A model generated the notes under the pieces. The model made no database searches. It was not told where the DNA came from and worked only from the letters and a program-made list of their open reading frames with translations. 64,000 bases of DNA, from contig WGMP01000014.1 in NCBI GenBank assembly GCA_016124975.1, positions 55,898 through 119,897 on the forward strand, written 5' to 3'. This document shows positions 33,371 through 43,176 of this stretch, in pieces (within the stretch, counting starts at the first letter, position 1; each line of letters starts with the position of its first letter). Source of the DNA: Phycisphaera sp. (GTDB lineage: Bacteria > Planctomycetota > Phycisphaerae > Phycisphaerales > SM1A02). Made by a program: the position numbers and the translations under genes.

Positions 33371-36250
33371 ATGTCGCAAACAGTCACACCGCAGTTTCTC
33401 ATCGCCAAGTGGAAGCGAGCGGATCTCGCTGAGCGCGCGGCGTGTCAGGAGCATTTCATCGACATCTGTCGAATGCTCGGACACCCGACCCCTGCAGAGG
33501 CTGATCCGACTGGTGAGTCGTTTACGTTCGAGCGTGGAGTCGAGAAGTCAGACGGAGGCAACGGCTGGGCCGACGTGTGGAAGCGCAGTTTCTTCGGCTG
33601 GGAATACAAGGGCAAACACAAAGACCTCCGCGCCGCCTATCGGCAGCTCCAGCTCTACCGCGAGAGTCTCGACAACCCGCCGCTCCTGGTTGTATGTGAC
33701 CTCGACCGGATTGAGATACACACGAACTTCACCGGCAGCGCGAAGCGGGTCTATTCGTTCGACCTCGAAACGCTTCCCGAGCCGGCGAACCTCGACGTTC
33801 TCCGAAAGCTCTTCCACGATCCGGAGGCCCTCAAACCGACCCAGACTACGGAACAAATCACCGTCGATGCAGCGGCGACGTTCGCGAAGATTGTCGATGA
33901 ATGGCGGGCCAGGGGCGTCGATCCCCAAGCCGCCGCACACTTCGCGATGAAGCTCCTCTTCTGTATGTTCGCAGAGGACATCGACCTGCTTCCCGACCGA
34001 ATCTTCAGGCGCACGATCGAGGGAGCGAAGAAAGACCCGAGCCGGCTCGCAAAGCGGCTCGAGGGCCTTTTCGATGCGATGGCGGTCGGCGGCGACTTCG
34101 GGCCCGTCACGATCCCCTGGTTCAACGGCGGATTGTTCAAGGAAGGCGAAGCAGTGATCGACCTCACTGCGGAGGACGTTGACCGGCTCGCGCAGCTGAA
34201 CACCTACGATTGGGCAAACGTGGAGCCGAGCATCTTCGGCACCCTGTTCGAGCGGACCCTCGACCCCGCAAAGCGATCGCAGATTGGAGCCCACTACACG
34301 AGTCGGGAGGACATTCTCACGCTCCTTGAGCCCGTGCTCATGGCTCCGCTGCGGCGGGAGTGGCAGGCTGTGCGGGACAAGTGTAACGGCCTCGCCGACC
34401 AGCTCGCCAACAAAACTAAGGCCGCGAAGGCGCGGAAGGAACTCGATAAGACTCTCCGCGACTTCGTGGAGCGCCTCGCCGCTATGAAGATTCTCGATCC
34501 CGCCTGCGGCTCGGGGAACTTCCTCTATGTCGCGATCAACCTCTTGCTCGATCTCGAAAAGGAAGTGATCGCGTTTGCCGCGCGCGTCGGTGCGACGCTC
34601 CTTCCTCAGGTGAGGCCGACGCAGCTCTATGGGCTTGAGATCAATCCATATGCGGCCGAACTGGCCCAGGTCGTGATATGGATCGGCTTCCTCCAGTGGA
34701 CCCACCACAACGGCTTCGCCGCGCCGCGTGATCCGATCCTTCGGTCGATCGACACGATCCGAAACATGGATGCGATCATCGACCTATCCGATCCGGACAA
34801 CCCGAAGGAACCGGAGTGGCCGGAGGCCGACGTGATCGTGGGGAATCCGCCGTTCCTGGGCGGAAAGTTTTTGCGGGCCAACCTTGGGAGCGAATACCTC
34901 GACGGCCTCTTTTCTGTCTGGGCCGACCGCCTCGCGGGGGAGGCTGACTTGTGTTGCTACTGGTTCGAGAAGGGCCAAGCACAAGTAGCCGCTGGCCGCG
35001 CGAAGAGAGTTGGCTTGCTCGCAACACAAGCTATACGGGGTGGGAAGAACCGGGAGGTTCTCTCGCGAATAGCAGAGTCAGCAAACATCTTTTTCGCGGT
35101 TTCGGATCGGGAGTGGACTCTTGACGGAGCATCGGTCCACATTTCCATGATCGGATTCGACGACGGCCAAGAGCAACAGCGATTACTCGACGGCAAATCG
35201 GTTTCAAGGATAAACACAAACCTCACTTCATGCGCCGCTGACACCACGACAGCGAAGGCGATTCCGAGCAACGCGAAGAAGTGTTTTCAGGGGCCGGTGA
35301 TTGTCGGCCCGTTCGACTTGCCTCTGACCGATGCGCTCGAAATGCTGAACTCGCCCAATGCTTCCGCGGCTCCAAACTCTGACGTTGTGTTTCCCGTTTT
35401 GAACGCGAACGACATCACCAAACGCTCCCGCGACTGGATGATTGTCGATTTCGGTGAGAGACTTCTCGTAGAAGCAGCGCGGTATGAGTTGCCTCTGTCC
35501 TACGTCGAAAGGCATGTCCGGCCCGAACGCGAATCGAACAAAGATGCCCAGCGCAAGAAAAACTGGTGGCGGCATGGCCGCTCCGGAAGCGACTACAAAG
35601 CAGCCAGCCAATCGCTGTCGAGATTCTTGGTCACGCCGCGAGTAGCTAAACATCGGCTTTTTGCGTGGTCATCGCGCCCGACCGTAATGACCGACGCGAC
35701 CGTTGTTTTTGCCATCGACGATGATTTTCGCTTTGGCGTTCTTCAAAGCCGCGTGCATGAAAAGTGGTCCCTGATACAAGGAACTCGACTCGAAACGCGC
35801 CCGCGCTACACCCCGACCTCATGTTTTGAAACCTTCCCGTTCCCCGAGCCAACGGCGGCCCAGCGGGACGCGATCGCTGCGGCGGCGAAGGAACTCGACA
35901 CGCTCCGCTCGAACTGGTTGAACCCGCCGGAGTGGACGCGGGAGGAAGTGCTCACGTTCCCCGGCTCCGTCGATGGCCCCTGGGCCCGCTACGTGACGGA
36001 GCCGAACGCGAAGGGGATCGGCACCGTGCGGTATCCGCGGGTCGTGCCGGCCGACGATGCCGCAGCGAAGAGACTCGCAAAGCGGACGTTGACGAACCTC
36101 TACAACGAATGGCCGACGTGGCTTGATCTCGCCCACAAGCGGCTCGATGAAGCCGTGTTCGCCGCGTATGGATGGCCCACCGACCTCACCGACGATGATC
36201 TCCTCGCGCGGCTCCTCGCGCTCAACTTGGAGCGGGCCAATGCCGAGTAG
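33371..36250 (+). CDS. MmeI-like bifunctional restriction-modification enzyme
   Basis: 959 residues with the layout of single-chain type IIL enzymes. The N-terminal region has a D-ExK-like nuclease segment (DVWKRSFFGWEYKGKHKDL, about 68-88), followed by a helical connector, a gamma-class N6-adenine methyltransferase with SAM motif DPACGSGNFL (about 376) and catalytic NPPF (about 491), a target-recognition domain (about 600-830) and a C-terminal helical domain. One protein both methylates and cuts. TAAACT lies 7 nt upstream of the ATG. Base composition is lower in GC than the neighbours, especially at 34.9-35.8 kb, which suggests acquisition by transfer. Confidence 0.9.
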   Translation: MSQTVTPQFLIAKWKRADLAERAACQEHFIDICRMLGHPTPAEADPTGESFTFERGVEKSDGGNGWADVWKRSFFGWEYKGKHKDLRAAYRQLQLYRESLDNPPLLVVCDLDRIEIHTNFTGSAKRVYSFDLETLPEPANLDVLRKLFHDPEALKPTQTTEQITVDAAATFAKIVDEWRARGVDPQAAAHFAMKLLFCMFAEDIDLLPDRIFRRTIEGAKKDPSRLAKRLEGLFDAMAVGGDFGPVTIPWFNGGLFKEGEAVIDLTAEDVDRLAQLNTYDWANVEPSIFGTLFERTLDPAKRSQIGAHYTSREDILTLLEPVLMAPLRREWQAVRDKCNGLADQLANKTKAAKARKELDKTLRDFVERLAAMKILDPACGSGNFLYVAINLLLDLEKEVIAFAARVGATLLPQVRPTQLYGLEINPYAAELAQVVIWIGFLQWTHHNGFAAPRDPILRSIDTIRNMDAIIDLSDPDNPKEPEWPEADVIVGNPPFLGGKFLRANLGSEYLDGLFSVWADRLAGEADLCCYWFEKGQAQVAAGRAKRVGLLATQAIRGGKNREVLSRIAESANIFFAVSDREWTLDGASVHISMIGFDDGQEQQRLLDGKSVSRINTNLTSCAADTTTAKAIPSNAKKCFQGPVIVGPFDLPLTDALEMLNSPNASAAPNSDVVFPVLNANDITKRSRDWMIVDFGERLLVEAARYELPLSYVERHVRPERESNKDAQRKKNWWRHGRSGSDYKAASQSLSRFLVTPRVAKHRLFAWSSRPTVMTDATVVFAIDDDFRFGVLQSRVHEKWSLIQGTRLETRPRYTPTSCFETFPFPEPTAAQRDAIAAAAKELDTLRSNWLNPPEWTREEVLTFPGSVDGPWARYVTEPNAKGIGTVRYPRVVPADDAAAKRLAKRTLTNLYNEWPTWLDLAHKRLDEAVFAAYGWPTDLTDDDLLARLLALNLERANAE

Positions 36251-36359
36251 CCGCAGGGTGCTTCGGACGGCGCCTTGCGTTCGCGCCAACCTGTGTGTGG
36301 GCTTCGAAACCCACGAGTCCACACGATGATTGATGGCGGTGCTGTCGCCGGCGCCGCGC
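36251..36359. other. short gap after the restriction gene
   Basis: A GTGGG/CCCAC hairpin with an 8-nt loop (about 36297-36314) could terminate the restriction gene. The rest is unremarkable. Confidence 0.35.
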
Positions 36360-36821
36360 TCAGTCGGTGTGCCCGACCGGCCGGAGGTGCACTACCTCGC
36401 CGTGCGTCAGCGCGGGGCAGGTCGCCGCGATCCGCTCGGCTTCGGCGGCGCTCGCGACCTCGATGATGAAGTAGCCCGTGAGCTGCGTGTCGTTCGGGTC
36501 GAGCGGCTCCGCGTCGGGTTCGCCGTCCGTGTCGGGCGCGATCATCACGCCGCCGCGTCCGATCGGATTGCCCTCCTTCAGGACGCCCTTCGCGCGCAGG
36601 TCGCGCACCCAGAGGCCGTAGCTCTCGAGCAGCGCGTCCTTCTGCACGGGCGGCAGGCGGTACCACGCGTCGCCGCGCTCGTACATCAGGATCGCGAACT
36701 GGAGCTTTCCGGGCGCCGCGTGCGGCGCGGATGCGGGCGTCGCGCCGGTCGCCGCGCAGCCGGCGAGGGTTGCGACGAGGAGGAGCGCGGTGGCGGCGCC
36801 GAGCGAGGGCAACGGGATCAT
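36360..36821 (-). CDS. YCII-related lipoprotein
   Basis: 153 residues. A lipobox LLVATLAGC gives an acylated Cys near 22. The domain resembles YciI-like small alpha/beta proteins (KLQFAILMYERGD, then YGLWVRDLRAKGVLKEG, TGYFIIEVASAAEAERIAATCPALTHGEVVHLRPV). The function is unknown. Its ATG overlaps the stop of the permease gene (ATGA), so the two are co-translated. Confidence 0.75.
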   Translation of the reverse strand: MIPLPSLGAATALLLVATLAGCAATGATPASAPHAAPGKLQFAILMYERGDAWYRLPPVQKDALLESYGLWVRDLRAKGVLKEGNPIGRGGVMIAPDTDGEPDAEPLDPNDTQLTGYFIIEVASAAEAERIAATCPALTHGEVVHLRPVGHTD

Positions 36822-38161
36822 GGGGCGGGTTTCCTGCCGCCCGAGAGAAGCGGCCGGACGATGAGCAGCGCTGCCACGACGACGATCGACGACACGATCG
36901 CGCGGACGCCGCCGTCGAGGACGCTCGCTGCGATGCTCCACCCCGCAAGCGCGAGATAGACAAGCGGCGTGATCGGATAGAGCGGCACGCGGAACGGCCG
37001 CGGCGCGTCGGGCATCGTGCGCCGCAGCACGATCACGGCCGCGACCGAGAGCGAAGAGAACGCGTTGATGAGCACGGTGAGGAGGCCGAAGATGTCGTCG
37101 AGGTTTCCGATCGCGAGGCACGCGAGGCTGGCGGCGAGCGTCACATGCAGCGCGTTCATGGGAATGCCCCGCGCGGTGCGCTCGCCGAGCGGCGCGGGCG
37201 CCTCGCGGGCGTGCGCCATCGACTCGAGGATGCGTGCGGCTGTGATCGTTCCCGAGACGATCGTCGAGAAGAGGAGCAGCGCGATCGCTGCGGTCATCGC
37301 CGTGCCGACGGCGCCTCCGAAGATGCGCGTCGCCGCCACCGAGCCGATCGCCTGCATGGGCGTGCCGTCCGCCTCGACCATCGCGGCAGGCTCGATGACG
37401 CGCAGATAGACGAGGTTCACGCCGATGTAGAGGGCGAAGACGAGCGCGATCGCCGTGATGATCGACCGCGGGACATTGCGTCCCGGGTCTCGGACATCGC
37501 CCGCGATGTCGGCGCCCGTCGACCAGCCGAGGTATGCGAAGCTGACCGTGAGCACGGCGCTTGCGACCGCGGGCGAGAGCACGGTCGGGGCATCCGCGGG
37601 CGCCGCGCCCGAGACGCTCGGCTCGACGGGCCACGAGAGGCCGAGGACGACGAAGAGCGCGATGAAGCCGATCTTCACGAGCGAGAGCGCCGTGTTGAAC
37701 GCGAAGCCCGCGCGAAGCCCCGTCAGCTGCGAGGCGTAGGCGGCCACGATGGCGGCCGCCGCGATGGCGTGCCCGTGCACGGGCGAGGGCAGGAGCTTGT
37801 TCGCATAGTCGGCCATCATCAGGCCGACCGCCGCGATCGAGAGGAAGTAGCCCGCCAGGATCGTCACCATGGCGACGAGGTAGCCCGTCGCCTTGCCGAA
37901 CGCGCGTCGGGCGAACTCGACGCTGCCCCCGGAGCAGGGAATCATCGCTCCGAGTTCGGCGAGCGAAAGCCCGCCCGCAAGCGCGAGGACGCCGCCGACC
38001 ACCCACGCGAAGAGGATGTTCGACTCGGTCCCGACCTTGGCGCCGAACGAGCCCGTGAGCGCGAAGATTCCGCTGCCCACCATCGCGGCCACGATCATGC
38101 CCGTCGCGCCGACGAGGCCGACGACGCGAAAGCGGTCCGTGGGTTGCGGCTGCCCGTCCAC
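36818..38161 (-). CDS. APC-family amino acid/polyamine permease
   Basis: 447 residues with about 12 membrane helices. Family blocks are GATGMIVAAMVGSGIF near the N-terminus, FAYLGWSTGADIAGDVRDPGRNVPRSI in the middle, and a C-terminus ending PFRVPLYPITPLVYLAL. The substrate is not evident. The start is GTG 38161 with TACGCT 6 nt upstream. A much longer reading frame extends past the start but overlaps the divergent rhamnose operon. It may be coupled to that operon's regulation through the shared 52-bp promoter region. Confidence 0.88.
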   Translation of the reverse strand: MDGQPQPTDRFRVVGLVGATGMIVAAMVGSGIFALTGSFGAKVGTESNILFAWVVGGVLALAGGLSLAELGAMIPCSGGSVEFARRAFGKATGYLVAMVTILAGYFLSIAAVGLMMADYANKLLPSPVHGHAIAAAAIVAAYASQLTGLRAGFAFNTALSLVKIGFIALFVVLGLSWPVEPSVSGAAPADAPTVLSPAVASAVLTVSFAYLGWSTGADIAGDVRDPGRNVPRSIITAIALVFALYIGVNLVYLRVIEPAAMVEADGTPMQAIGSVAATRIFGGAVGTAMTAAIALLLFSTIVSGTITAARILESMAHAREAPAPLGERTARGIPMNALHVTLAASLACLAIGNLDDIFGLLTVLINAFSSLSVAAVIVLRRTMPDAPRPFRVPLYPITPLVYLALAGWSIAASVLDGGVRAIVSSIVVVAALLIVRPLLSGGRKPAP

Positions 38162-38213
38162 GCGCGCAGCGTAACGCGGGGCGCGAAGGTGCGAAGTGCC
38201 GTAGGCTGCGCTG
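38162..38213. promoter_or_regulatory. divergent leaderless promoters, permease / rhamnose operon
   Basis: 52 bp. On the minus strand TACGCT lies 6 nt before the permease GTG, and on the plus strand TAGGCT lies 6 nt before the isomerase ATG. The back-to-back -10 boxes are about 25 bp apart. Confidence 0.55.
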
Positions 38214-39413
38214 ATGACCGTCGGGCATGGGTTCGACTCGCTTCCCGCAACCGTCCTCGGCAGGCTTGGCCGCCTCGAGATCGAGCTTCCGTCGTGGGGC
38301 TTCGCCGACACGGGCACGCGCTTCGGCAAGTTCCTGCAGGACGCGGCAGCGCTCTCGATCGAGGACAAGTTCGACGACGCGGCGGAGGTGCATCGCCTGA
38401 CAGGCGCGTGCCCGCGCGTTGCGGTCCATGTGCTGTGGGACTTGCCCGCGGGCGGTGCGACCGAACTCGCGGCGCTTGCGCGTGCGCGCGGGCTGCGCGT
38501 CGGCTCGATCAACCCGAATGTCTTCCAAGACCAGTGCTACAAGCACGGCTCGGTCGCGAACGAGGACGCGTCGGTGAGGCGGCGCGCGATCGCGCATCTC
38601 CTCGAGTCGGTCGAGCTCGGCCGCGCGTGCGGGTCGGACACGCTCGCGCTGTGGTTCGCCGACGGCACCAACTATCCGGGGCAGGGGAGCGTCGCGCGGC
38701 GGAAGCGCTGGTTCGCCGACGCGCTGCGCGAGGTGCACGCCGCGATGCCCGCGTCGATGCAGATGCTCGTCGAGTACAAGCCGTTCGAGCCCGCGTTCTA
38801 CCACACCGACATCGCCGACTGGGGCATGGCGTATGTGCTCGCGAAGGCCGCGGGCGAGCGCGCGCGCGTCCTCGTCGACACTGGGCACCACCTGCCCGGT
38901 CAGAACATCGAGCACATCGTGTCGTTCCTCGCCGATGAAGGGATGCTCGGCGGATTCCACTTCAACGACCGCCACTACGCCGACGACGACCTGACGGTCG
39001 GTTCGATCGATCCCGCGCGTGTCTTCCGCATCTTTGTCGCGATCGCCGAGGCCGAGCGCGCGCTCGGCCGCGACCTGCCGGTCGAGTTCATGATCGACCA
39101 GTCGCACAACCTGAAGCCGAAGATCGAGGCGATGCTGCAGACGGTGACCACGGTGCAGGAGCTCTTCGCGAAGGCGCTGCTCGTCGACCTCGACGCGCTC
39201 GACGCGGCGCGCGCGGCGAACGACATCGTGGCTGCGGAGGAGTGCCTCAAGCGCGCGTTCGCGACCGATGTGCGCGAGGCGCTCGCCGCGTGGCGCGAGG
39301 GGCGCGGGCTCCCGCGTGAGCCGCTGGCGGCGCACCGCGCGTCGGGCTACGCCGCACGCGCGGCGGAGGCGCGGCTTCCGCGCAAGAAGGCGTCGGGAGG
39401 GAGCTACGCATGA
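38214..39413 (+). CDS. rhaI: L-rhamnose isomerase (RhaI type)
   Basis: 399 residues, a TIM-barrel sugar isomerase that converts L-rhamnose to L-rhamnulose with divalent metals. RVAVHVLWDLP, LWFADGTNYPGQGS, LVEYKPFEPAFYHTD, VLVDTGHH, HFNDRHYADDDLTVGS and FMIDQSHNLKPK carry the conserved Glu/Asp/His ligands. It resembles the Pseudomonas stutzeri type rather than E. coli RhaA. It opens the four-gene operon and its stop overlaps the kinase start. Confidence 0.9.
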   Translation: MTVGHGFDSLPATVLGRLGRLEIELPSWGFADTGTRFGKFLQDAAALSIEDKFDDAAEVHRLTGACPRVAVHVLWDLPAGGATELAALARARGLRVGSINPNVFQDQCYKHGSVANEDASVRRRAIAHLLESVELGRACGSDTLALWFADGTNYPGQGSVARRKRWFADALREVHAAMPASMQMLVEYKPFEPAFYHTDIADWGMAYVLAKAAGERARVLVDTGHHLPGQNIEHIVSFLADEGMLGGFHFNDRHYADDDLTVGSIDPARVFRIFVAIAEAERALGRDLPVEFMIDQSHNLKPKIEAMLQTVTTVQELFAKALLVDLDALDAARAANDIVAAEECLKRAFATDVREALAAWREGRGLPREPLAAHRASGYAARAAEARLPRKKASGGSYA

Positions 39414-40900
39414 CGGCCACGCGTCGGCACATCGCGATCGACCTCGGCGCCTCGAGCGGACGCGTGATGGAGGTCGTGATCGGAGACGACGGGCTTTCGG
39501 TGCGCGAGCTCCATCGCTTCGCCAACGCGCCCGTTGCGGCGCGGCGCGCAGGGAATGTCACGCTGTGCTGGCCCTTCGAGCGGCTGTGGGAGTCGATCCT
39601 CGATGGCCTCCGCGCGGCCGCCGCCGAGGGCCCCGCCGACTCGATCGGCGTCGACTCGTGGGCGGTCGACTATGCGCTCCTCGACGACTCGGGCGAACTG
39701 GTACGCCCGATCGCGGCCTATCGCGACTCGCGCACGAAGGAGCCGTTCGCGCGTCTGCGCGCCGAACTCGGCGACGAGCGCATCTATGCGGACACGGGCA
39801 TCGCGTTCCAGCCGTTCAACACGCTCTACCAGCTCGCCGCCGACGCGGCCGACCCGATGCGGCCGCTCGACCGCGCGGCGCGCATGCTGATGCTGCCCGA
39901 CTACATCGCGTTCCGCCTGTGCGGCGCCACCGTGTGCGAGCGAACGAACGCGAGCAGCACGCAGATGCTCGATGCGGCGACGCGCGCGTGGAACCTCGAC
40001 CTCGTCGCGGCGACGGGCGCGTCCACGCGCATTCTCCCCGAGCTCGTCGACGCGGGCGACCGTGAGCCGCTTGGCACGCTTCTCCGCGATGTCGCCGATG
40101 AAACAGGCCTTTCCGCATCGACGACCGTGTTCGCGACCGCGACGCATGACACGGCGTCGGCCGTCATCGCCGCACCGATCGACCCCGCGCGCGATCTTTA
40201 TGTCTCGAGCGGAACCTGGTCGCTCGTCGGCCTCGAGCTGCCGCATGCGGTGACGAGCGCCGCCGCACGCGCGGCGAACATGACGAACGAGCTCGGCGCG
40301 TTCGGCTCGGTGCGGTTCCTTCGGAATGTCGCGGGCCTCTGGCTCGTGCAGCAGTGCGAGGCCGCGTTCGCCGCCCTCGGCCGCGGGCGCTCGTGGAGCG
40401 AGCTCGCGGCGCTCGCGCGCGAGGCCGAGCCGCTCGCAAGCCTCGTCGACCCGAACGACCCCGCGTTCTTCGAGCCCGGCGACATGCCCGCGCGCATCCG
40501 CGCCGCGTGCGCCGCGCGCGGCGAGCCTGTGCCCGACTCGGACGCCGCGATCATCCGCTGCGCGATCGACTCGATCGCGATCGCGACCGCACGCGCCGCG
40601 CGTGAGGCCGCTTCGCTCGCGGGCCGTGAGCCGCGTCAGATCGCGGTCGTCGGCGGCGGCGGAGCGAACGAGCTCCTCAACCAGCTCGTCGCCGACGCGT
40701 CGGGTCTGCCCGTCGAGGCGGGGCCCGCCGAGGCCACCGCGATCGGCAACGCGCTCATGCAGCACGCTGCGCTCGAGGAGATCGGCCGCGCGTCCGAGCT
40801 GCGTGCGCTCGTGCGCGCGAGCGCCCCGATCCGGCGATACGAGCCCGATTTCGCGCAAAGCGCCCGCATGCGTGCTGCAGCCGAGCGCGTCGCTCGGTAG
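39410..40900 (+). CDS. rhaB: rhamnulokinase
   Basis: 496 residues, FGGY kinase that phosphorylates L-rhamnulose. The N-terminal ATPase motif is IAIDLGASSGRVM. DSIGVDSWAVDYALLD carries the sugar-binding/catalytic Asp region, TATHDTASA the phosphate loop region and GGGGANELLNQLVAD the C-terminal nucleotide-binding loop. The ATG overlaps the isomerase TGA (ATGA), so translation is coupled. Confidence 0.93.
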   Translation: MTATRRHIAIDLGASSGRVMEVVIGDDGLSVRELHRFANAPVAARRAGNVTLCWPFERLWESILDGLRAAAAEGPADSIGVDSWAVDYALLDDSGELVRPIAAYRDSRTKEPFARLRAELGDERIYADTGIAFQPFNTLYQLAADAADPMRPLDRAARMLMLPDYIAFRLCGATVCERTNASSTQMLDAATRAWNLDLVAATGASTRILPELVDAGDREPLGTLLRDVADETGLSASTTVFATATHDTASAVIAAPIDPARDLYVSSGTWSLVGLELPHAVTSAAARAANMTNELGAFGSVRFLRNVAGLWLVQQCEAAFAALGRGRSWSELAALAREAEPLASLVDPNDPAFFEPGDMPARIRAACAARGEPVPDSDAAIIRCAIDSIAIATARAAREAASLAGREPRQIAVVGGGGANELLNQLVADASGLPVEAGPAEATAIGNALMQHAALEEIGRASELRALVRASAPIRRYEPDFAQSARMRAAAERVAR

Positions 40901-40947
40901 TCTCCGACCTCACCTGCGTCCTCACCTCGCCCAGCTTCGGTCCGTTT

Positions 40948-43146
40948 ATGTCGAGCGCCACGCTTTCCCCCAATCCAGCCTTCGTCCGCCATACATGGAT
41001 CGACGCCGACGCCGCGAAGCTCGACCCGGTCGGCCTTCTCGTCTACCGCTCGAACCGTCTCGGCGACGACCAGCGCGTGACGAATACGGGCGGCGGCAAC
41101 ACCTCGAGCAAGGTCGTCGAGAGTGACCCGCTCACGGGCAAGGCTGAGCGCGTCCTCTGGGTGAAGGGTTCGGGCGGCGACCTGCGCACGGCGGGCCGCG
41201 AGTTCTTCTCGTCGCTTTCGCTCGACAAGCTCGAGCAGCTGAAGTCGGTCTACGCCGCGCGCACGCCGAAAGGCATCAAGACGCAGGCCGAGGACGACAT
41301 GGTCGACCTCTACCGCCACTGCACCTGGAACCTCAATCCACGCGCGACTTCGATCGACACGCCGCTGCACGCGTTCGTGCCGCGCGCGCATGTCGACCAC
41401 ACGCATCCGAACGCGCTCATTGCGATCGCGGCGTGCGTGCGCGGCGAGGAGGTCATGCGCGAGGTGTTCGGCACGCAGCTCCGCTGGCTGCCGTGGATGC
41501 GGCCTGGCTTCGAGCTCGGCCTCGCACTCGAGAAGCTTTGCAAGGATCACCCCGAAGCCGACGGCGCGATCATGGGCCAGCACGGGCTCATCAACTGGTC
41601 CGACGACCCGCGCGCCTGCTACGACCTCACGCTGTCGCTCATCTCGCGCGCGGCCGAGCATCTCGCGGCGCACGACCGCGGCGCGAACACCTTCGGCGGC
41701 CAGAAGGTCGCGCCCGTCTCGGACGAAGTGCGGCGCGCGCTCCTCGTCAGGTTCCTGCCGTTCCTGCGCGGCAAGGTGTCGACGCGCCGCCGCATGATCG
41801 GCACCGTGCAGCATGACGACGCGATGCTCTCGTTCGTCTCGAGCCACGACGCCGCGCGCCTCGCCGAGCTCGGCACCTCGTGCCCCGATCACTTCCTGCG
41901 CACGAAGATCAAGCCGCTCTTCATCGACTTCGACCCGAACCGCGAGTCGTTCGATGCGCTCTGCGAGAAGACCGAGGCTGGCCTCGCGCAGTATGTGAAG
42001 GACTACGCGGCCTACTACGACGCGTGCCGCCACGCCGACAGCCCCGCGATGCGTGCGCCCGAGCCGACGGTGATCCTCGTGCCTGGCGTCGGCATGGTCG
42101 CGTGGGGATCGTCGAAGTCCGAATCGCGCACCACCGCCGAGTTCTACCGCTGCGCCGTCGAGGTGATGAAGGGCGCAGAGTCGATCGGCGGCTATCGAGC
42201 GCTGCCGCGGCAGGAGGCGTTCGACATCGAGTACTGGCGGCTTGAGGAGGCGAAGCTGCAGCGCATGCCGAAGCCGAAGCCGCTTGCGGGGCATGTGAGC
42301 GTGATCGTCGGCGCGGGAAGCGGCATCGGCCGCGTGGCCGCGTCGCACTTCGCCGCCGACGACGCCTGCGTCGCGTGCGTCGACCTCGATGCGAAGGGGG
42401 CGGAGGCAGCGGCGAAAGACCTCGAGAAGTCGGTCGGCGCGGGAATCGGCGTCGCAGGCAGCGGCATCAGCGCCTGCGGCCCCGCGATCGCGCTTTCGTG
42501 CGACGCGGCCGACCGCGCGGCCGTGCGCCGCATGCTCGACGAGGTCGTGATCGCCTACGGCGGCATCGACGAGCTCGTCGTCACGGCGGGGCTCTTCCCG
42601 ACCCCCGGCGCCGACGGAAAGACGAGCGACGGCGACTTCATGCGCGCGATGCAGGTGAATGTGCTCGCGCCCGCGGTGCTCGTCGAGGAGGCGGCCGCGA
42701 CGATGTCGGCGCAGAGGCTCGCGTGCAGCGCGGTCGTGACGACGAGCGTGAACGCGGTCGTCGCCAAGAAGGGCTCGAGCGCCTACGACGCGTCGAAGGC
42801 GGCCGCGAACCACCTTGTGCGCTCGCTTGCGGTGACCTTCGCGCCGTTCGTGCGCGTGAACGCCGTCGCGCCCGCGACCGTGATCGAGGGAAGCACGATG
42901 TTCCCCCGCGCGCGCGTCGTCGCCAGCCTGAAGAAGTACGCGATCCCGCACGACGAGTCGATGAGCGACGCCGAGCTGACCGCGTGCCTCGGCCGCTTCT
43001 ACGCCGAGCGCACGCTGCTCAAGACCGTCATCACACCGCGCGACCAGGCGGCCGCGATCCGCTTCCTCGCGGGGCCCGAGAGCTCGCGCACCACGGGCCA
43101 GGTGCTGCATGTCGACGGTGGTCTCGCCGATGCGTTCGTGCGCTGA
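40948..43146 (+). CDS. bifunctional rhamnulose-1-phosphate aldolase / short-chain dehydrogenase
   Basis: 732 residues. The N-terminal class II aldolase domain (about 1-430) has GGGNTSSK, LRTAGREFFSSL and the zinc region AHVDHTHPNALIAI. It splits rhamnulose-1-phosphate to dihydroxyacetone phosphate and L-lactaldehyde. The C-terminal short-chain dehydrogenase (about 445-732) has VGAGSGIGR and YDASKAAANHL (catalytic Tyr and Lys), and oxidises lactaldehyde. The fusion channels the toxic aldehyde. It follows rhaB by 47 bp. Confidence 0.93.
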   Translation: MSSATLSPNPAFVRHTWIDADAAKLDPVGLLVYRSNRLGDDQRVTNTGGGNTSSKVVESDPLTGKAERVLWVKGSGGDLRTAGREFFSSLSLDKLEQLKSVYAARTPKGIKTQAEDDMVDLYRHCTWNLNPRATSIDTPLHAFVPRAHVDHTHPNALIAIAACVRGEEVMREVFGTQLRWLPWMRPGFELGLALEKLCKDHPEADGAIMGQHGLINWSDDPRACYDLTLSLISRAAEHLAAHDRGANTFGGQKVAPVSDEVRRALLVRFLPFLRGKVSTRRRMIGTVQHDDAMLSFVSSHDAARLAELGTSCPDHFLRTKIKPLFIDFDPNRESFDALCEKTEAGLAQYVKDYAAYYDACRHADSPAMRAPEPTVILVPGVGMVAWGSSKSESRTTAEFYRCAVEVMKGAESIGGYRALPRQEAFDIEYWRLEEAKLQRMPKPKPLAGHVSVIVGAGSGIGRVAASHFAADDACVACVDLDAKGAEAAAKDLEKSVGAGIGVAGSGISACGPAIALSCDAADRAAVRRMLDEVVIAYGGIDELVVTAGLFPTPGADGKTSDGDFMRAMQVNVLAPAVLVEEAAATMSAQRLACSAVVTTSVNAVVAKKGSSAYDASKAAANHLVRSLAVTFAPFVRVNAVAPATVIEGSTMFPRARVVASLKKYAIPHDESMSDAELTACLGRFYAERTLLKTVITPRDQAAAIRFLAGPESSRTTGQVLHVDGGLADAFVR

Positions 43147-43176
43147 AGCGCGGAGGCACGCTCAACGGGAGGTCCG

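Noticed and set aside
33371..36250. Part of a BREX or DISARM defence system
   Set aside because: No pglZ, brx, drm or other partner genes lie on either side. The single protein has its own nuclease segment, which fits a type IIL enzyme.
36360..39335. 991-residue minus-strand reading frame
   Set aside because: It runs through the YCII-related lipoprotein gene in frame, then antisense to rhaI and out of frame with the permease. Its sequence past the lipoprotein start is Arg/Ala shadow. Only 36360-36821 is kept.
40636..43110. 824-residue minus-strand reading frame
   Set aside because: It is antisense to the rhamnulose-1-phosphate aldolase fusion, whose motifs are intact.
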